NCBI GenBank assembly: GCA_020744425.1
Contig: JAGMUV010000039.1
Coordinates: 310,001-374,000 of the forward strand
Origin: Dactylonectria macrodidyma
Taxonomy: Eukaryota > Ascomycota > Sordariomycetes > Hypocreales > Nectriaceae
DNA: 64,000 nucleotides
Reading direction: 5' to 3'
In this document: piece by piece, positions 20,592 through 28,990 of the stretch
Numbering within the stretch: the first letter of the stretch is position 1
Layout: the number at the start of each line of letters is the position of its first letter
Made by a program: the position numbers and the translations under genes
Notes under the pieces: model-generated
Databases searched by the model: none
The model's input: the letters and a program-made list of their open reading frames with translations, nothing else
What the model was told of the DNA's origin: nothing

Positions 20592-23500
20592 CTACCCTAT
20601 AAATTGTCTTTTGGGTCTCTGCCCTCCTTGATATCCGAGTCTTGCCTCCTTATCAGGGCTGTTGCCTTCCTTCTGGCTGCGTGTTTTCGCAATCTGGTCC
20701 TTCATAGCTTCCATTCGCTGTTCCAGGGCAATCTGGTGTGAAATGTCCTCCATTTGAAGCATCTTAATGAATGTTGCATGCCGTTGCTTGGGCAGGGCCT
20801 TTGTCATCCCGTCTGCAATCATCTTCGATGTTGGGACCCAGCCGAACTCAACTCTCTTCTCCCTGTATTCTTGTCGTAACCAGTGTCGATGAATATCCAC
20901 ATGCCGAAGCTTCGTAGTCAACTTGGCTGATTCCTCAGTCAGGAGCCTAATTGTCTGGGCATTATCGCATTCAATATGCAATGGTCCGTCAATCTGAACT
21001 TCCAGCTCCTTAAGAATCCTGCTTGCGAAGATAGCTTCCTTAGCTGTCTGAGACAAAGCTAGCAATTCAGCTTCAGTGCTTGACGTAGTGACTGTGGACT
21101 GTTTTGTTGCTTTCCAGGCAATTGGTCCTCCAAACAGCATCATCACATAGCCTTGCGAGCTCTTCCTGTCTATTGTATTGTCTGCATAGGAAGCATCGCT
21201 TGCACATAGGAAGCTCTTGAGGAATCTTGTTCCTCCCAGCCTGATTCCCAGTGAACGTGTTCCATACAAATACTGCAAGACTCGGTCTGCGGCCTTATGA
21301 TGTGTCTGGTCTGGATTCTGATTGAACCTCGCTAGCCTTGCGGCTGCGAATGCAACATCGGGTCGTGTTGAGATTGATGCGAACAATATCGATCCGACTT
21401 TCTTCAAATATTTCTCGATTGAACGCCAGTCGGCTTGGCAGGTTGCTGGTAACAATTCTTCCTCTGTCATCGGAGTCTCGGGAACCTTGGTCTCTAGATC
21501 GATATCATACTGGTAAGCAATCTTATCGATATATGCATCTTGAGTCAGCCAGATAGATCGCTTAGCTCTGTTTCGTATGATGTGAATTCCAAGAAACCAC
21601 TTCGGTTCTCCCAGCACGGTCATGTTATAGGTCTGCTGTAGGCCTTCCATAGCCTTCTTTGCCCTGTCTGCCTTCTCCTTCTGGTATGCCCAGATAAGAT
21701 CGTCAACAAAGAAGAAGACAATCACTCCATCTTTAAGCATCACACAGGGTTCGTCGGGAACAGTCCTGAAGCCGAGGTCTCGGAGGGTTCGTGTCAGGTC
21801 TTGTTGCCATAAGAACGGAGACCTCCGTAGTCCGTAGAGCGCCTTCTGGAGCTTTAGAACTCTGCCGTACTTTTGGAATTCCGGTGGCATTCTCATGAAT
21901 ACCAGCTCATCTAGCTCGCAGTGTACGAAAGCATTTACAGCATCCATCTGCACGAGCTCCAGATCGTATTCTGCCGCTATTGCCATAAGCGCCCTGAAAG
22001 ACATGCTTGCAAGCGTTGTCGCTCGAGTCGGCAGATCTCCCCTAGCCTGTTGATTGCCGCAGACAACAAGACGGGCTTTGCACTTAACCAGGTATCCATG
22101 CTTGTCTGTTTTGTAGGTAAATACCCACATACAGCTTAGCACCTGTTGTCCTTTTGCCTGACGCCATGGCACTTCCACGAACGACTTCATCTGTTGGTGA
22201 GATGCCATATGTTCTTCTTGTGCTTTGCGGAACTGTTCTTTAAACGGGTGGTTGTCGAGATCCCTGAGAGTCTTCGGCTCCTCTGGTAAGTTTCGCTTAT
22301 GTATCTTCTCCGGCTTGAACTTCATTCTAGCGACGAAACTCCCATGATAAGCTGTCTCGATTGGAACTGGGACAAAGTCTTCCAAGCAGCTTTCTACGAC
22401 TGCAATTAGCGGAATATCTGCTCTCACCCCCTCAGCTCCAGCGACTGGTAAGAAGACTGAAAGCGCTGCATCTTGCTCCTGGTCTGGTTCAGTTGGTGGA
22501 GGTGTACATAATGCTTCCTCTAAAGCTCTTGCTAGTTCGTAGTCTTCTTTGTCCGCTTGGTCGTCCTGATATTCTTCTGGATCATTTTCTGGAACCATTT
22601 CTTCCCCGTCGTCACCCTGGTCTTCTTCATGGTTGCCAGATTCAAAGACTGGCTCATCTTCTTCAAGTACAGCTTGGTTGTTCAGCTGGCTTGGCGGAAT
22701 AGCGACCTTCTCGACCAGGTCATCAACGCTATCAATGAGTTCCTTTTCCGTACATTTGCCGTCAAAGAATGTGTCTTCGTCAAAGATAACGTCTCGAGTT
22801 GATATGACTTTTCCTTTGTGCGGGACCCAAACACGAAAGATGTTTGTCGAGTCATAGCCAACAAGATAGCCGATGTGCGCTCTTGGGTCAAGCTTGCGGA
22901 GCTTCTTTCGTTTGAGTTGCGCTCGTGAAGTCATGGCGTAGGCCCTGCAGCCATATGCCTTCAAGTGCGATAGGTATGGCTGTCTTGAGTAGAACAACTC
23001 ATAAGGGGTCTTCCACTCATTCGACTCTCGCGGTGTTCTGTTCTTCAGGTACACGGCTGCGCTGATTATTTCTCTCCAAAGACCATGCGGTATGTTGGCT
23101 GTGATTCTCATCACTCGGCTCTTCTCAATTACCGCACCCCCTGAGCGCTCAGCTCCTCCGTTCTGAGCTTGCGTATTTGGCGCTGATGGTTTCCCAATAA
23201 TGCCTCTCCACATCATCCAGTATTTAAACTTCTTAGTGAAGAGCTCATTGTCTGAGCGAACCACTTTAACCAGATAGCCATAGTGGATCTTCATCCAGTG
23301 ATAGAAGTGTCTCACTATCTTGCCGCTCTCTCGTCTGTCATACGTCTTGGTATAGTATGGAAAGACCATACCAGACCAGGCGTCTGTGATAAACATGGCT
23401 CGAATAAAGCCCTTCGCATCTTCATCGATGTCGGTCCAGTCAATCCAAATTTCGTAACATGGCTTGTCTTTTTCTCGGTCTGGTGGCCGTCGAGATATCT

Positions 23501-24188
23501 GCCGATGTATCTTCCCTTGGCTGCAGCCTGGACACTGCGTTGTCTTTGGTCCACGGAGTCGTATCCCTAGGGAATTCTTTCCCAAGTGATGCAATACTAA
23601 CGGACTTGGATGTCCCATTCGAAGATGCCATAAGGATCCAATCGCTACTGCTGGTGCCCTTGGATTTCGCGATGTTCTTCGCCTGTATTGCGTGCTAAAG
23701 ATAGCATCCTCAACGTCGCGCGAAATCTCTCGATACTGCAGTACGAATTGATTATGCATCTGATGGACGATGCATATGGTTGAGCCGTCCCTTCGGATTA
23801 GGAGGTTGTTGATAGTATCCCAAAAGATTCCGTTTTCTCGAAGCAATTGAAAGGATACTAGGTTCGTGCTGAAATCGGTACAATAGGTTGCGTTCCGTAG
23901 GCGCAAAATTCCAACTTTCCCTTCTGGAAGTGTGACCTCTAGGTCAACTCTTCCAAAACCTAGGATTGGAACTTCTGATGCTCCTGCAATAACTGCCTCT
24001 CCGTCTGCTGCCTTACGGAAGGTCTTAAACCTAGTCAGATCGTTAAAAATATGCAACGTTGTACCAAAATCCAAGATTGTTGATAAACGTAGCGGATACA
24101 CAGTAGTTGCAGAGGTAAAGGCTGATCGTAGGTGCGCTGTGTTCGCCGCTCCTATGATCTTCACTCTGGCCTTTCTCTCCTGTAATTG
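20592..24188 (-). CDS. Copia 1 Pol (protease, integrase, RT, RNase H), readthrough product
   Basis: The frame continues directly from gag after the TGA at 24189-24191 without an ATG nearby, so it is probably made as Gag-Pol by readthrough. Domains in order: protease with variant box LDFGTT (most are DSGA/T), GAG-pre-integrase zinc region (LWHLRMGHPS, CPGCSQGK), integrase core (IDWTDID, VRSDNE, QNGGAERSG), reverse transcriptase (LVQMDAVNAFVH, LYGLRRSP, FFVDDLIWAY) and RNase H (SDASYAD, SSTEAELLA, HVDIHRHWLR). About 1198 residues, uninterrupted. The protease Phe in place of Ser is odd; activity of that box is uncertain. Confidence 0.9.
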   Translation of the reverse strand, partial: QLQERKARVKIIGAANTAHLRSAFTSATTVYPLRLSTILDFGTTLHIFNDLTRFKTFRKAADGEAVIAGASEVPILGFGRVDLEVTLPEGKVGILRLRNATYCTDFSTNLVSFQLLRENGIFWDTINNLLIRRDGSTICIVHQMHNQFVLQYREISRDVEDAIFSTQYRRRTSRNPRAPAVAIGSLWHLRMGHPSPLVLHHLGKNSLGIRLRGPKTTQCPGCSQGKIHRQISRRPPDREKDKPCYEIWIDWTDIDEDAKGFIRAMFITDAWSGMVFPYYTKTYDRRESGKIVRHFYHWMKIHYGYLVKVVRSDNELFTKKFKYWMMWRGIIGKPSAPNTQAQNGGAERSGGAVIEKSRVMRITANIPHGLWREIISAAVYLKNRTPRESNEWKTPYELFYSRQPYLSHLKAYGCRAYAMTSRAQLKRKKLRKLDPRAHIGYLVGYDSTNIFRVWVPHKGKVISTRDVIFDEDTFFDGKCTEKELIDSVDDLVEKVAIPPSQLNNQAVLEEDEPVFESGNHEEDQGDDGEEMVPENDPEEYQDDQADKEDYELARALEEALCTPPPTEPDQEQDAALSVFLPVAGAEGVRADIPLIAVVESCLEDFVPVPIETAYHGSFVARMKFKPEKIHKRNLPEEPKTLRDLDNHPFKEQFRKAQEEHMASHQQMKSFVEVPWRQAKGQQVLSCMWVFTYKTDKHGYLVKCKARLVVCGNQQARGDLPTRATTLASMSFRALMAIAAEYDLELVQMDAVNAFVHCELDELVFMRMPPEFQKYGRVLKLQKALYGLRRSPFLWQQDLTRTLRDLGFRTVPDEPCVMLKDGVIVFFFVDDLIWAYQKEKADRAKKAMEGLQQTYNMTVLGEPKWFLGIHIIRNRAKRSIWLTQDAYIDKIAYQYDIDLETKVPETPMTEEELLPATCQADWRSIEKYLKKVGSILFASISTRPDVAFAAARLARFNQNPDQTHHKAADRVLQYLYGTRSLGIRLGGTRFLKSFLCASDASYADNTIDRKSSQGYVMMLFGGPIAWKATKQSTVTTSSTEAELLALSQTAKEAIFASRILKELEVQIDGPLHIECDNAQTIRLLTEESAKLTTKLRHVDIHRHWLRQEYREKRVEFGWVPTSKMIADGMTKALPKQRHATFIKMLQMEDISHQIALEQRMEAMKDQIAKTRSQKEGNSPDKEARLGYQGGQRPKRQFIG

Positions 24189-24191
24189 TCA
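24183..24191 (-). promoter_or_regulatory. Copia 1 gag-pol readthrough stop (TGA CAA TTA)
   Basis: Minus strand AAAGGGAACTGACAATTACA: the gag codons end ...AAC TGA, and the same frame continues CAA TTA CAG. CARYYA after a stop is the tobacco-mosaic-virus type leaky context. Candida Tca2 also separates gag and pol by an in-frame UGA. Function here is inferred. Confidence 0.7.
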
Positions 24192-25412
24192 GTTCCCTTT
24201 CTGTTCTTGCAAAGCATCAACCCTTCTCTGCAGCTCGTGGTCGTCTTCCAGCGCCTTCTTAGCCCTTCGCATACGACGATCGTTGCGAGGCATGCCCTCC
24301 GGTCTCTTATCTTCGAACACACACCAGCAGTCAGATAGGTCATGCCCTCTCATACCGCAGGCTGGGCACGTAAGTGCTGGCCTCTTTCCAGAGCGTCCTC
24401 CGGAGCCAGACTTCGTCCTCTTCCCACCCTTTGGCGTGGATGCCTCCTCACTGTGGTCACTCTCCTCGTTGCCTCCCTCTGTGTGGAACGCCCCGCCCCT
24501 CACGGTGTTACCACTCGTGGGCCTCTTGCGGGATGCCCATTCACGCATTGTCGAGGCAACCTCTTGAGGTGTCCAAACCTTTGAGCCATTGGGAGCAGGT
24601 CGCTGTACGCCCGATGCAATCAGGTCAATACCTCCTGGTCTAGATTGGGAATCTGATTCTAAGGTTTCACTCCCACTGCTTGTGTGGAGTCGTCGCTGCT
24701 CAGCCGCTTCTGCTTGGGCAGTCTGGTGGGCGAGCGCATCTTGGAGGCGTCTTCTCTGAAGAACTGCTTCGGCATCTAGAATCTTGGCCCCCTCCGTGAA
24801 AGCTGTTGCATAGCTTTGATGGATTGGTTCAATTAGGTCAGCGAACTCTCGAAGCCATTGACCGGTCTCAGTCTCTGCTAGGTGATACTTCTTTGCCTTG
24901 ATCATCATCGATTCCCACGATTCAAGCCATTGTGGGAAGGCTTTCTGATTCTTAAAGCCTTTCATCACGGCAATATATTCGTCTTTCACCTTAGCCATCA
25001 TGAAGCCTTCTGATGGAGCAGCAGAGCTCTTGAGCAGCTGCATCCACTCTCGCAGTGTGTCTTTTCTGTCGAGCGGTTGCCTGAACTTTGTCGAAACTGT
25101 CTCCAGGATAGTATCGTATACCGTATTGATCTCTGTCTCCTGCTTTCCGAAGTCCCGCTTCCTGACTTCCCATTGCCTAAACACAGCATCATACGCTCGC
25201 TGCTGCGACGGTGATAGCTGGGTATAGTCTGTAGCAGTAGTGTTAAAGTCGCTATACTGAGGCTCTCTTGGTTCTTGCAAGAGTTCCCCAATAGGGTGAT
25301 CAGGGTGCATGTAAGACCATATCTTCCTTGGAGTCTTGGCTGACAGGGACTGAATCCACGCATCCCATTTTTCCTTCCCAGTCAAGATCACTCTCTGGTC
25401 TTTTGACGTCAT
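24189..25412 (-). CDS. Copia 1 Gag
   Basis: A 407-residue protein that would form the particle shell. The central part resembles the UBN2/gag region of Copia elements. The C-terminal CCHC knuckle is CPACGMRGHDLSDCW (near residue 350), preceded by a basic stretch. The start at 25412 follows TTTTGACGTC and is the first ATG of the frame. It ends in TGA followed by CAATTA, the leaky-stop context CARYYA. The pol frame continues in the same register after that codon. Confidence 0.9.
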   Translation of the reverse strand: MTSKDQRVILTGKEKWDAWIQSLSAKTPRKIWSYMHPDHPIGELLQEPREPQYSDFNTTATDYTQLSPSQQRAYDAVFRQWEVRKRDFGKQETEINTVYDTILETVSTKFRQPLDRKDTLREWMQLLKSSAAPSEGFMMAKVKDEYIAVMKGFKNQKAFPQWLESWESMMIKAKKYHLAETETGQWLREFADLIEPIHQSYATAFTEGAKILDAEAVLQRRRLQDALAHQTAQAEAAEQRRLHTSSGSETLESDSQSRPGGIDLIASGVQRPAPNGSKVWTPQEVASTMREWASRKRPTSGNTVRGGAFHTEGGNEESDHSEEASTPKGGKRTKSGSGGRSGKRPALTCPACGMRGHDLSDCWCVFEDKRPEGMPRNDRRMRRAKKALEDDHELQRRVDALQEQKGN

Positions 25413-25560
25413 ATTCGGATCGGCCGGAACGGACGGTATCGATCGATTTTGACCGCGTCACGACGTATTCTATCTGAACAACGATGGATATCGGCCCTTC
25501 GAGGTCTGGCTCGATGCAAATCGTGTTGTTGCTGTCTTTTTCAATGGAATTGTCGCGAAC

Positions 25561-25572
25561 CGGGCTCATAAC
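25561..25572 (-). promoter_or_regulatory. Copia 1 primer binding site (half-tRNA initiator Met)
   Basis: Directly inside the 5' LTR the minus strand reads GTTATGAGCCCG. Its complement CGGGCTCATAAC matches the anticodon stem-loop (CAU) of eukaryotic initiator tRNA-Met. Drosophila copia is known to prime from a 5' half of this tRNA cut in the anticodon loop; use here is inferred from the match. Confidence 0.75.
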
Positions 25573-25746
25573 TGTCACGAGCTTTTGTCGTGTGAGGCAC
25601 CTGATTGGGTGTGTGTATGTTCTTGATTGTGTCAAGTCCCCGCTCTGAGTCCCTGTACACCCTTTATGCTAAAATAGCTAGAAGGATATTGCTATAGCAG
25701 GCACACGCCATATACACGCCCTGCTACCCAAATACACATCGTGACA
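25573..25746 (-). repeat. Copia 1 5' LTR
   Basis: 174 bp, the same sequence as 20383-20556; followed by the GCTCA duplication. Confidence 0.95.
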
Positions 25747-26186
25747 GCTCACTGTCTCAAAACCCAAATCTCACTAGCTGCACACTACAGGCGTGTACAG
25801 GCCCGATCACATATTGAATACAGACGTGTACAGGCCTGTTCACATATTTAATATCCTTCAAACCGAATATATGACGTCAACGTACTCCAATTGCAGCATT
25901 GGCGATAATTTGAATACACCCATTTACAGTCGTGTACAGACCGTTACAGCTGTAAAGCAGGTGTATAAAGATTTTTCTTTTTTTAGGGCGCGCAATTGAA
26001 ACTCTTCGTGCTACAGATTTTTTTTTGTTTTTTTTTGAACTTCGACTACAGGCTCATACGCGACCAAACATCGCCAAACATCGCTCAACATCGCTCAACA
26101 TCGCCTGCCGCAGCTCCACGTTCACGATCGCACAACACCACGACTTCGCGCATACACGTTCGTACCCGCCTGTACCGCACCAAACA

Positions 26187-26683
26187 ATGGCGTCCACCGG
26201 TCAACACGCCCTCAAGCTGCCGATTCCCTGGTCAAATTCATGTACGGCGAGGAACTCGAGGACAAGAAGGCGTGCAAGAAGTGCAAGGACAATACTGGTA
26301 TATTCAATGCTTATGTGACATTGAATGCAATGTCTCCGGGTTGTGCCTCCTGTCACTATGGTAGTCAGGCCAAACACTGCTCGCTTGTGACTGGTAAGTT
26401 CCATACATGCCTGTACGCGTCTGATCAAGGCCGATCGCTAATAGTTACAGATGTCGAGAAGCGATCCCGCGATGACTCCTCCTCCGACGACCATACTTCC
26501 AAGCGACAGAAGAAGAAAAAGGAATCGGGCAAGAAAAAGAGCAAGAAGGAAAAATCTGGCCAGGACTATACTACGAAGGACATTACTGACGCGCTCAAGA
26601 GTCTGGACCAGAAATCACTTCGCACCATGAAGAATATCTTCGAAGCTCTTCTGGATGGCGATGTTCTTAGCGATAGTGATTAG
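26187..26683 (+). pseudogene. six-cysteine family gene Z1 (outer gene of element 1)
   Basis: The reading frame 26240-26683 contains CKKCKDNTGIFNAYV and, 15 residues later, CASCHYGSQAKHC: CX2C and CX2CX7C motifs likely to bind zinc. One expected cysteine between the two motifs is absent. A 57-bp intron (26394-26450; GTAAGT...TACAG) follows right after the last Cys. A Lys-rich tail and an acidic end (GDVLSDSD) come next. The nearest ATG (26187) is in another frame, so a frameshift or an unseen upstream exon is needed. Z2 and Z3 share the Cys pattern and the intron position. Function unknown; DNA or protein binding is a guess. Confidence 0.6.
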
Positions 26684-26869
26684 TTTAGTTCTGATCAGCT
26701 GCGAACATAGCAGTACAGGGACATATGGGCTTGGCTTTCTGAAGATTTGAGTATAAGGATTAGTATAGTCCTGATGAGTTACGAATACAGCTGTAAAGAA
26801 ATATACAGACTCAACCTTTAAAAAATAATTAAATTTTTCTATGTTTTCTAAAAATTAATATATAAAGTG

Positions 26870-27185
26870 ATAATGTTGCATCTAGGATATGGAAGTGATC
26901 ATGTGTGTGAGAAGCTCTTGCTATTCTTCCTATCTAATGAGGGTCTTTGGGTCAGTCTTATAGATGAAGAGACTGATGATGACCTCGGACAGCCAAGACG
27001 GTCTGGATGCTACGGACTATTTGACTTTATCTAGCTATCCTCCTGATCATAGCTTGTGACGAAGCTGATGACGAGGCCAGTGACGAGGAAAGTGGCTGTG
27101 GAACCTTATGATGAAGGGCAGAAAGCTTGACTGTTGTCATAGCTGCAAAATCCAATATCCCGATATGTGACAGATAGCTTAGATA
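26870..27185 (+). repeat. repeat C, left copy (degenerate coding-like)
   Basis: The segment from TTGCATCTAGGATATGG to CCCGATATGTGACAG is matched in inverted orientation by 38285-38612. One frame is conserved in both (LHL..G.DH.CEKLL.FFLSNEGL then SLIDEE) but is broken by stops downstream. It follows a six-cysteine gene in both arms of element 1. I do not recognise the protein. Confidence 0.7.
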
Positions 27186-27353
27186 TTTTAACATTTTATA
27201 TATTCTTATTATATTAAACATTAAAAATATAAATAATTATATTTTATAACTTATAGATATATTTTAATTTAATTATATATATAAAATAGAAATAAAATTA
27301 ATATTTATATTATTTTATTTTATTAAATATAAATATATATATATATATATATA
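27186..27353. other. AT-rich spacer
   Basis: Almost entirely A and T with TATATA runs; no coding frame. Similar AT-rich stretches occur at 28470-28597 and inside the two MITEs. Confidence 0.7.
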
Positions 27354-27399
27354 ACGTACATAATAAGCGAGCTGACTGCACAAGCGAGCCGATCACTAT

Positions 27400-27622
27400 T
27401 GTCAGATACGTCAGAGGTGCAAGCTGCATAAAGAAGCCTGTTACGTTTATCATCTGCTGAGGCAGCGGCCCGGTCTCAAAGGCCCGGATCCTTTAGTTCC
27501 GGTCTTAAAAGAACCTTATTGTAGACCCTATGATGATAAGTGCATCTCTATATAAAAAGGCCGCTGCGAGTCCTCTGTTAAAGAGCGGGGAATAGAGATA
27601 ACATTCAATCTAATATTTGATA
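27400..27622. repeat. solo LTR in MITE A (TGTCAGATACGTCAG family)
   Basis: It begins TGTCAGATACGTCAGAGGTG, contains TATATAAAAAGGCCGC and ends TTTGATA. ACTAT flanks both sides (27395-27399, 27623-27627). The uninterrupted MITE B confirms the empty-site sequence. It is related to the copy at 5719. Confidence 0.85.
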
Positions 27623-27987
27623 ACTATACTGTACAGCTAAAAATAGCAATGTCAGATTTTCTAAAATAGGCCATATAATTATTAAAAATATAAAAAAATT
27701 ATTTTTAGATATCTTATTAAAAAAGTCATAAGATAGTATTTTTTAAAGATTTTTAATTAATTTATTAAGCTTTCTATTTATAAAAAGCAGAAAAAACACA
27801 GTATATATAAGCTTTTTCTTTATAACTATATAAATAAAAATAAATAAAATTTAGGAAATTTTGATTTTATAATTTCGTATTTAATTAACCTTATTTCAAA
27901 ATTGCAGTTATTTTAGGACTGGTTTGGAATTTTTTTGAATTTTCTTAGAATTGCGATTTAAGGTGTAAATCTGAATGATCGGCTCGC

Positions 27988-28450
27988 TGTGACGGTCAAG
28001 GTTCCCAACGTAGTAAACCGTAACCCGACTGGTTTATGTTGGCAGCTGAAACGGGGCGTAACGTACTGAGCGTGGGGTGGCGAATCACGTCTGATAATGT
28101 CAAGAAGTATTCTTGAGTAATCAAATTGTATTGAAAGCTGGAGAGCTATCTGGACATAGGGAAGTGGGAATGAGTGAAGCTATATATACTATTCTGGTCT
28201 GCTTGGTCAATCGTGGCCGAACGTGCTCTTGTTCGACCTGTTCGACCATTTAAGGTTAAGGTTTCAATGGGAGCGATGGAGCGCGAGGAGCGTTGCTCCC
28301 TCGTTCCCATCGCTCCTGTCGCTCCATCGCTCCTTCCCTGATTCGCCCGTGAGGCTGACTCATCAGCCTCGCCGCTTGGTTCTCAAGGTCCAAGGGTTTT
28401 GCCACCCTTCGCCACTTGGTCCCTTGGACGCCTTAGCTTGGGTCGTGACA
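27988..28450. repeat. solo LTR in MITE A (463 bp, TGTGACGGTC family)
   Basis: Starts TGTGACGGTCAAGG, ends TTGGGTCGTGACA, with a perfect CTCGC duplication at 27983-27987 and 28451-28455. Contains a local inverted repeat GGGAGCGATGGAGCG / CGCTCCATCGCTCC. LTR ends resemble those of the intact Gypsy nearby (TGTGACGGGA), but the body differs. Confidence 0.9.
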
Positions 28451-28631
28451 CTCGCTTATTATGTACATTATAATAAATTTTAAAATATAATTTATAAATT
28501 AAATTATTATTATTTTAAATTATTAAATTTTTTAATAAAAGATATATCTAAATATTATATATAATTAAAGGTTTATTTACTAAACATGCGTTTACTTAAC
28601 GTACTACATCAGTGAGTGGATCAAATCAGTG

Positions 28632-28824
28632 TGTGACGGGAGCGTCTGGAGTGCTGGACCCAGGGTGGGGCCGATACGTAACTAGGACGCACGGGGCAGG
28701 CCACAGGGACTATCAACGCGTCTACGCGTCTACGCGCCTGCCCGCTTTCTCTTTCCTCTTCATCGTAGTATTTTCGCAATACAGTGGCATTACCTCTTGA
28801 GTTGATCTCATCTGGCCCGTGACA
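28632..28824 (+). repeat. Gypsy 5' LTR
   Basis: 193 bp; contains ATCGTAGTAT at 28762-28771, complementary to the primer site, which may mark the transcript start (R region). Confidence 0.95.
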
Positions 28825-28826
28825 TT

Positions 28827-28836
28827 ATACTACGAT
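28827..28836 (+). promoter_or_regulatory. Gypsy self-priming primer site
   Basis: ATACTACGAT three bases inside the 5' LTR is the exact complement of ATCGTAGTAT at 28762-28771 in the LTR. In Tf1 and related chromodomain elements the 5' end of the RNA folds onto such a site and is cleaved to prime reverse transcription. The match is seen; the mechanism is inferred. Confidence 0.7.
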
Positions 28837-28990
28837 CCTTTATTCTTTCCACCTACATCTTGATTAACTCTGACGCGCGTCAGTGCGAGGTTAATCGTCG
28901 CGTCGGATCCGACTATAGATCCGCCTACCTGCAGCGAGACGCAGGTACGAACAGCAAACCACCGTTGACTGGAACCAATCAGCAGTCGAC

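Larger units (their letters stand above)
20383..25746 (-). mobile_element. complete Copia retrotransposon 1
   Basis: 5364 bp bounded by 174-bp LTRs identical by eye (20383-20556 and 25573-25746, TGTCACGAGC...CATCGTGACA) and a perfect GCTCA duplication (20378-20382, 25747-25751). The polypurine tract (TAAGGGGGTG on the minus strand) directly precedes the 3' LTR. Gag and pol are open apart from one in-frame TGA between them. It sits inside the left terminal repeat of element 1. Structure suggests recent insertion. Confidence 0.96.
27354..28468. mobile_element. MITE A (AT-rich), carrying two solo LTRs
   Basis: Ends ACGTACATAATAAGCGAG and its complement (one mismatch), with TA on each side (27352-27353, 28469-28470). 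After removing two inserted solo LTRs the element is about 419 bp. It is homologous over its whole interior to MITE B (for example AAGGTGTAAATCTGA near the right end). No coding capacity; TA duplication suggests a Tc1/mariner-type source. Confidence 0.85.

Noticed and set aside
28599..28631. GTACTACATCAGTGAG taken as the left end of element 1
   Set aside because: It pairs with 35300-35331 as the terminal repeat of MITE B and has its own TA duplication; element 1 ends are much farther out.
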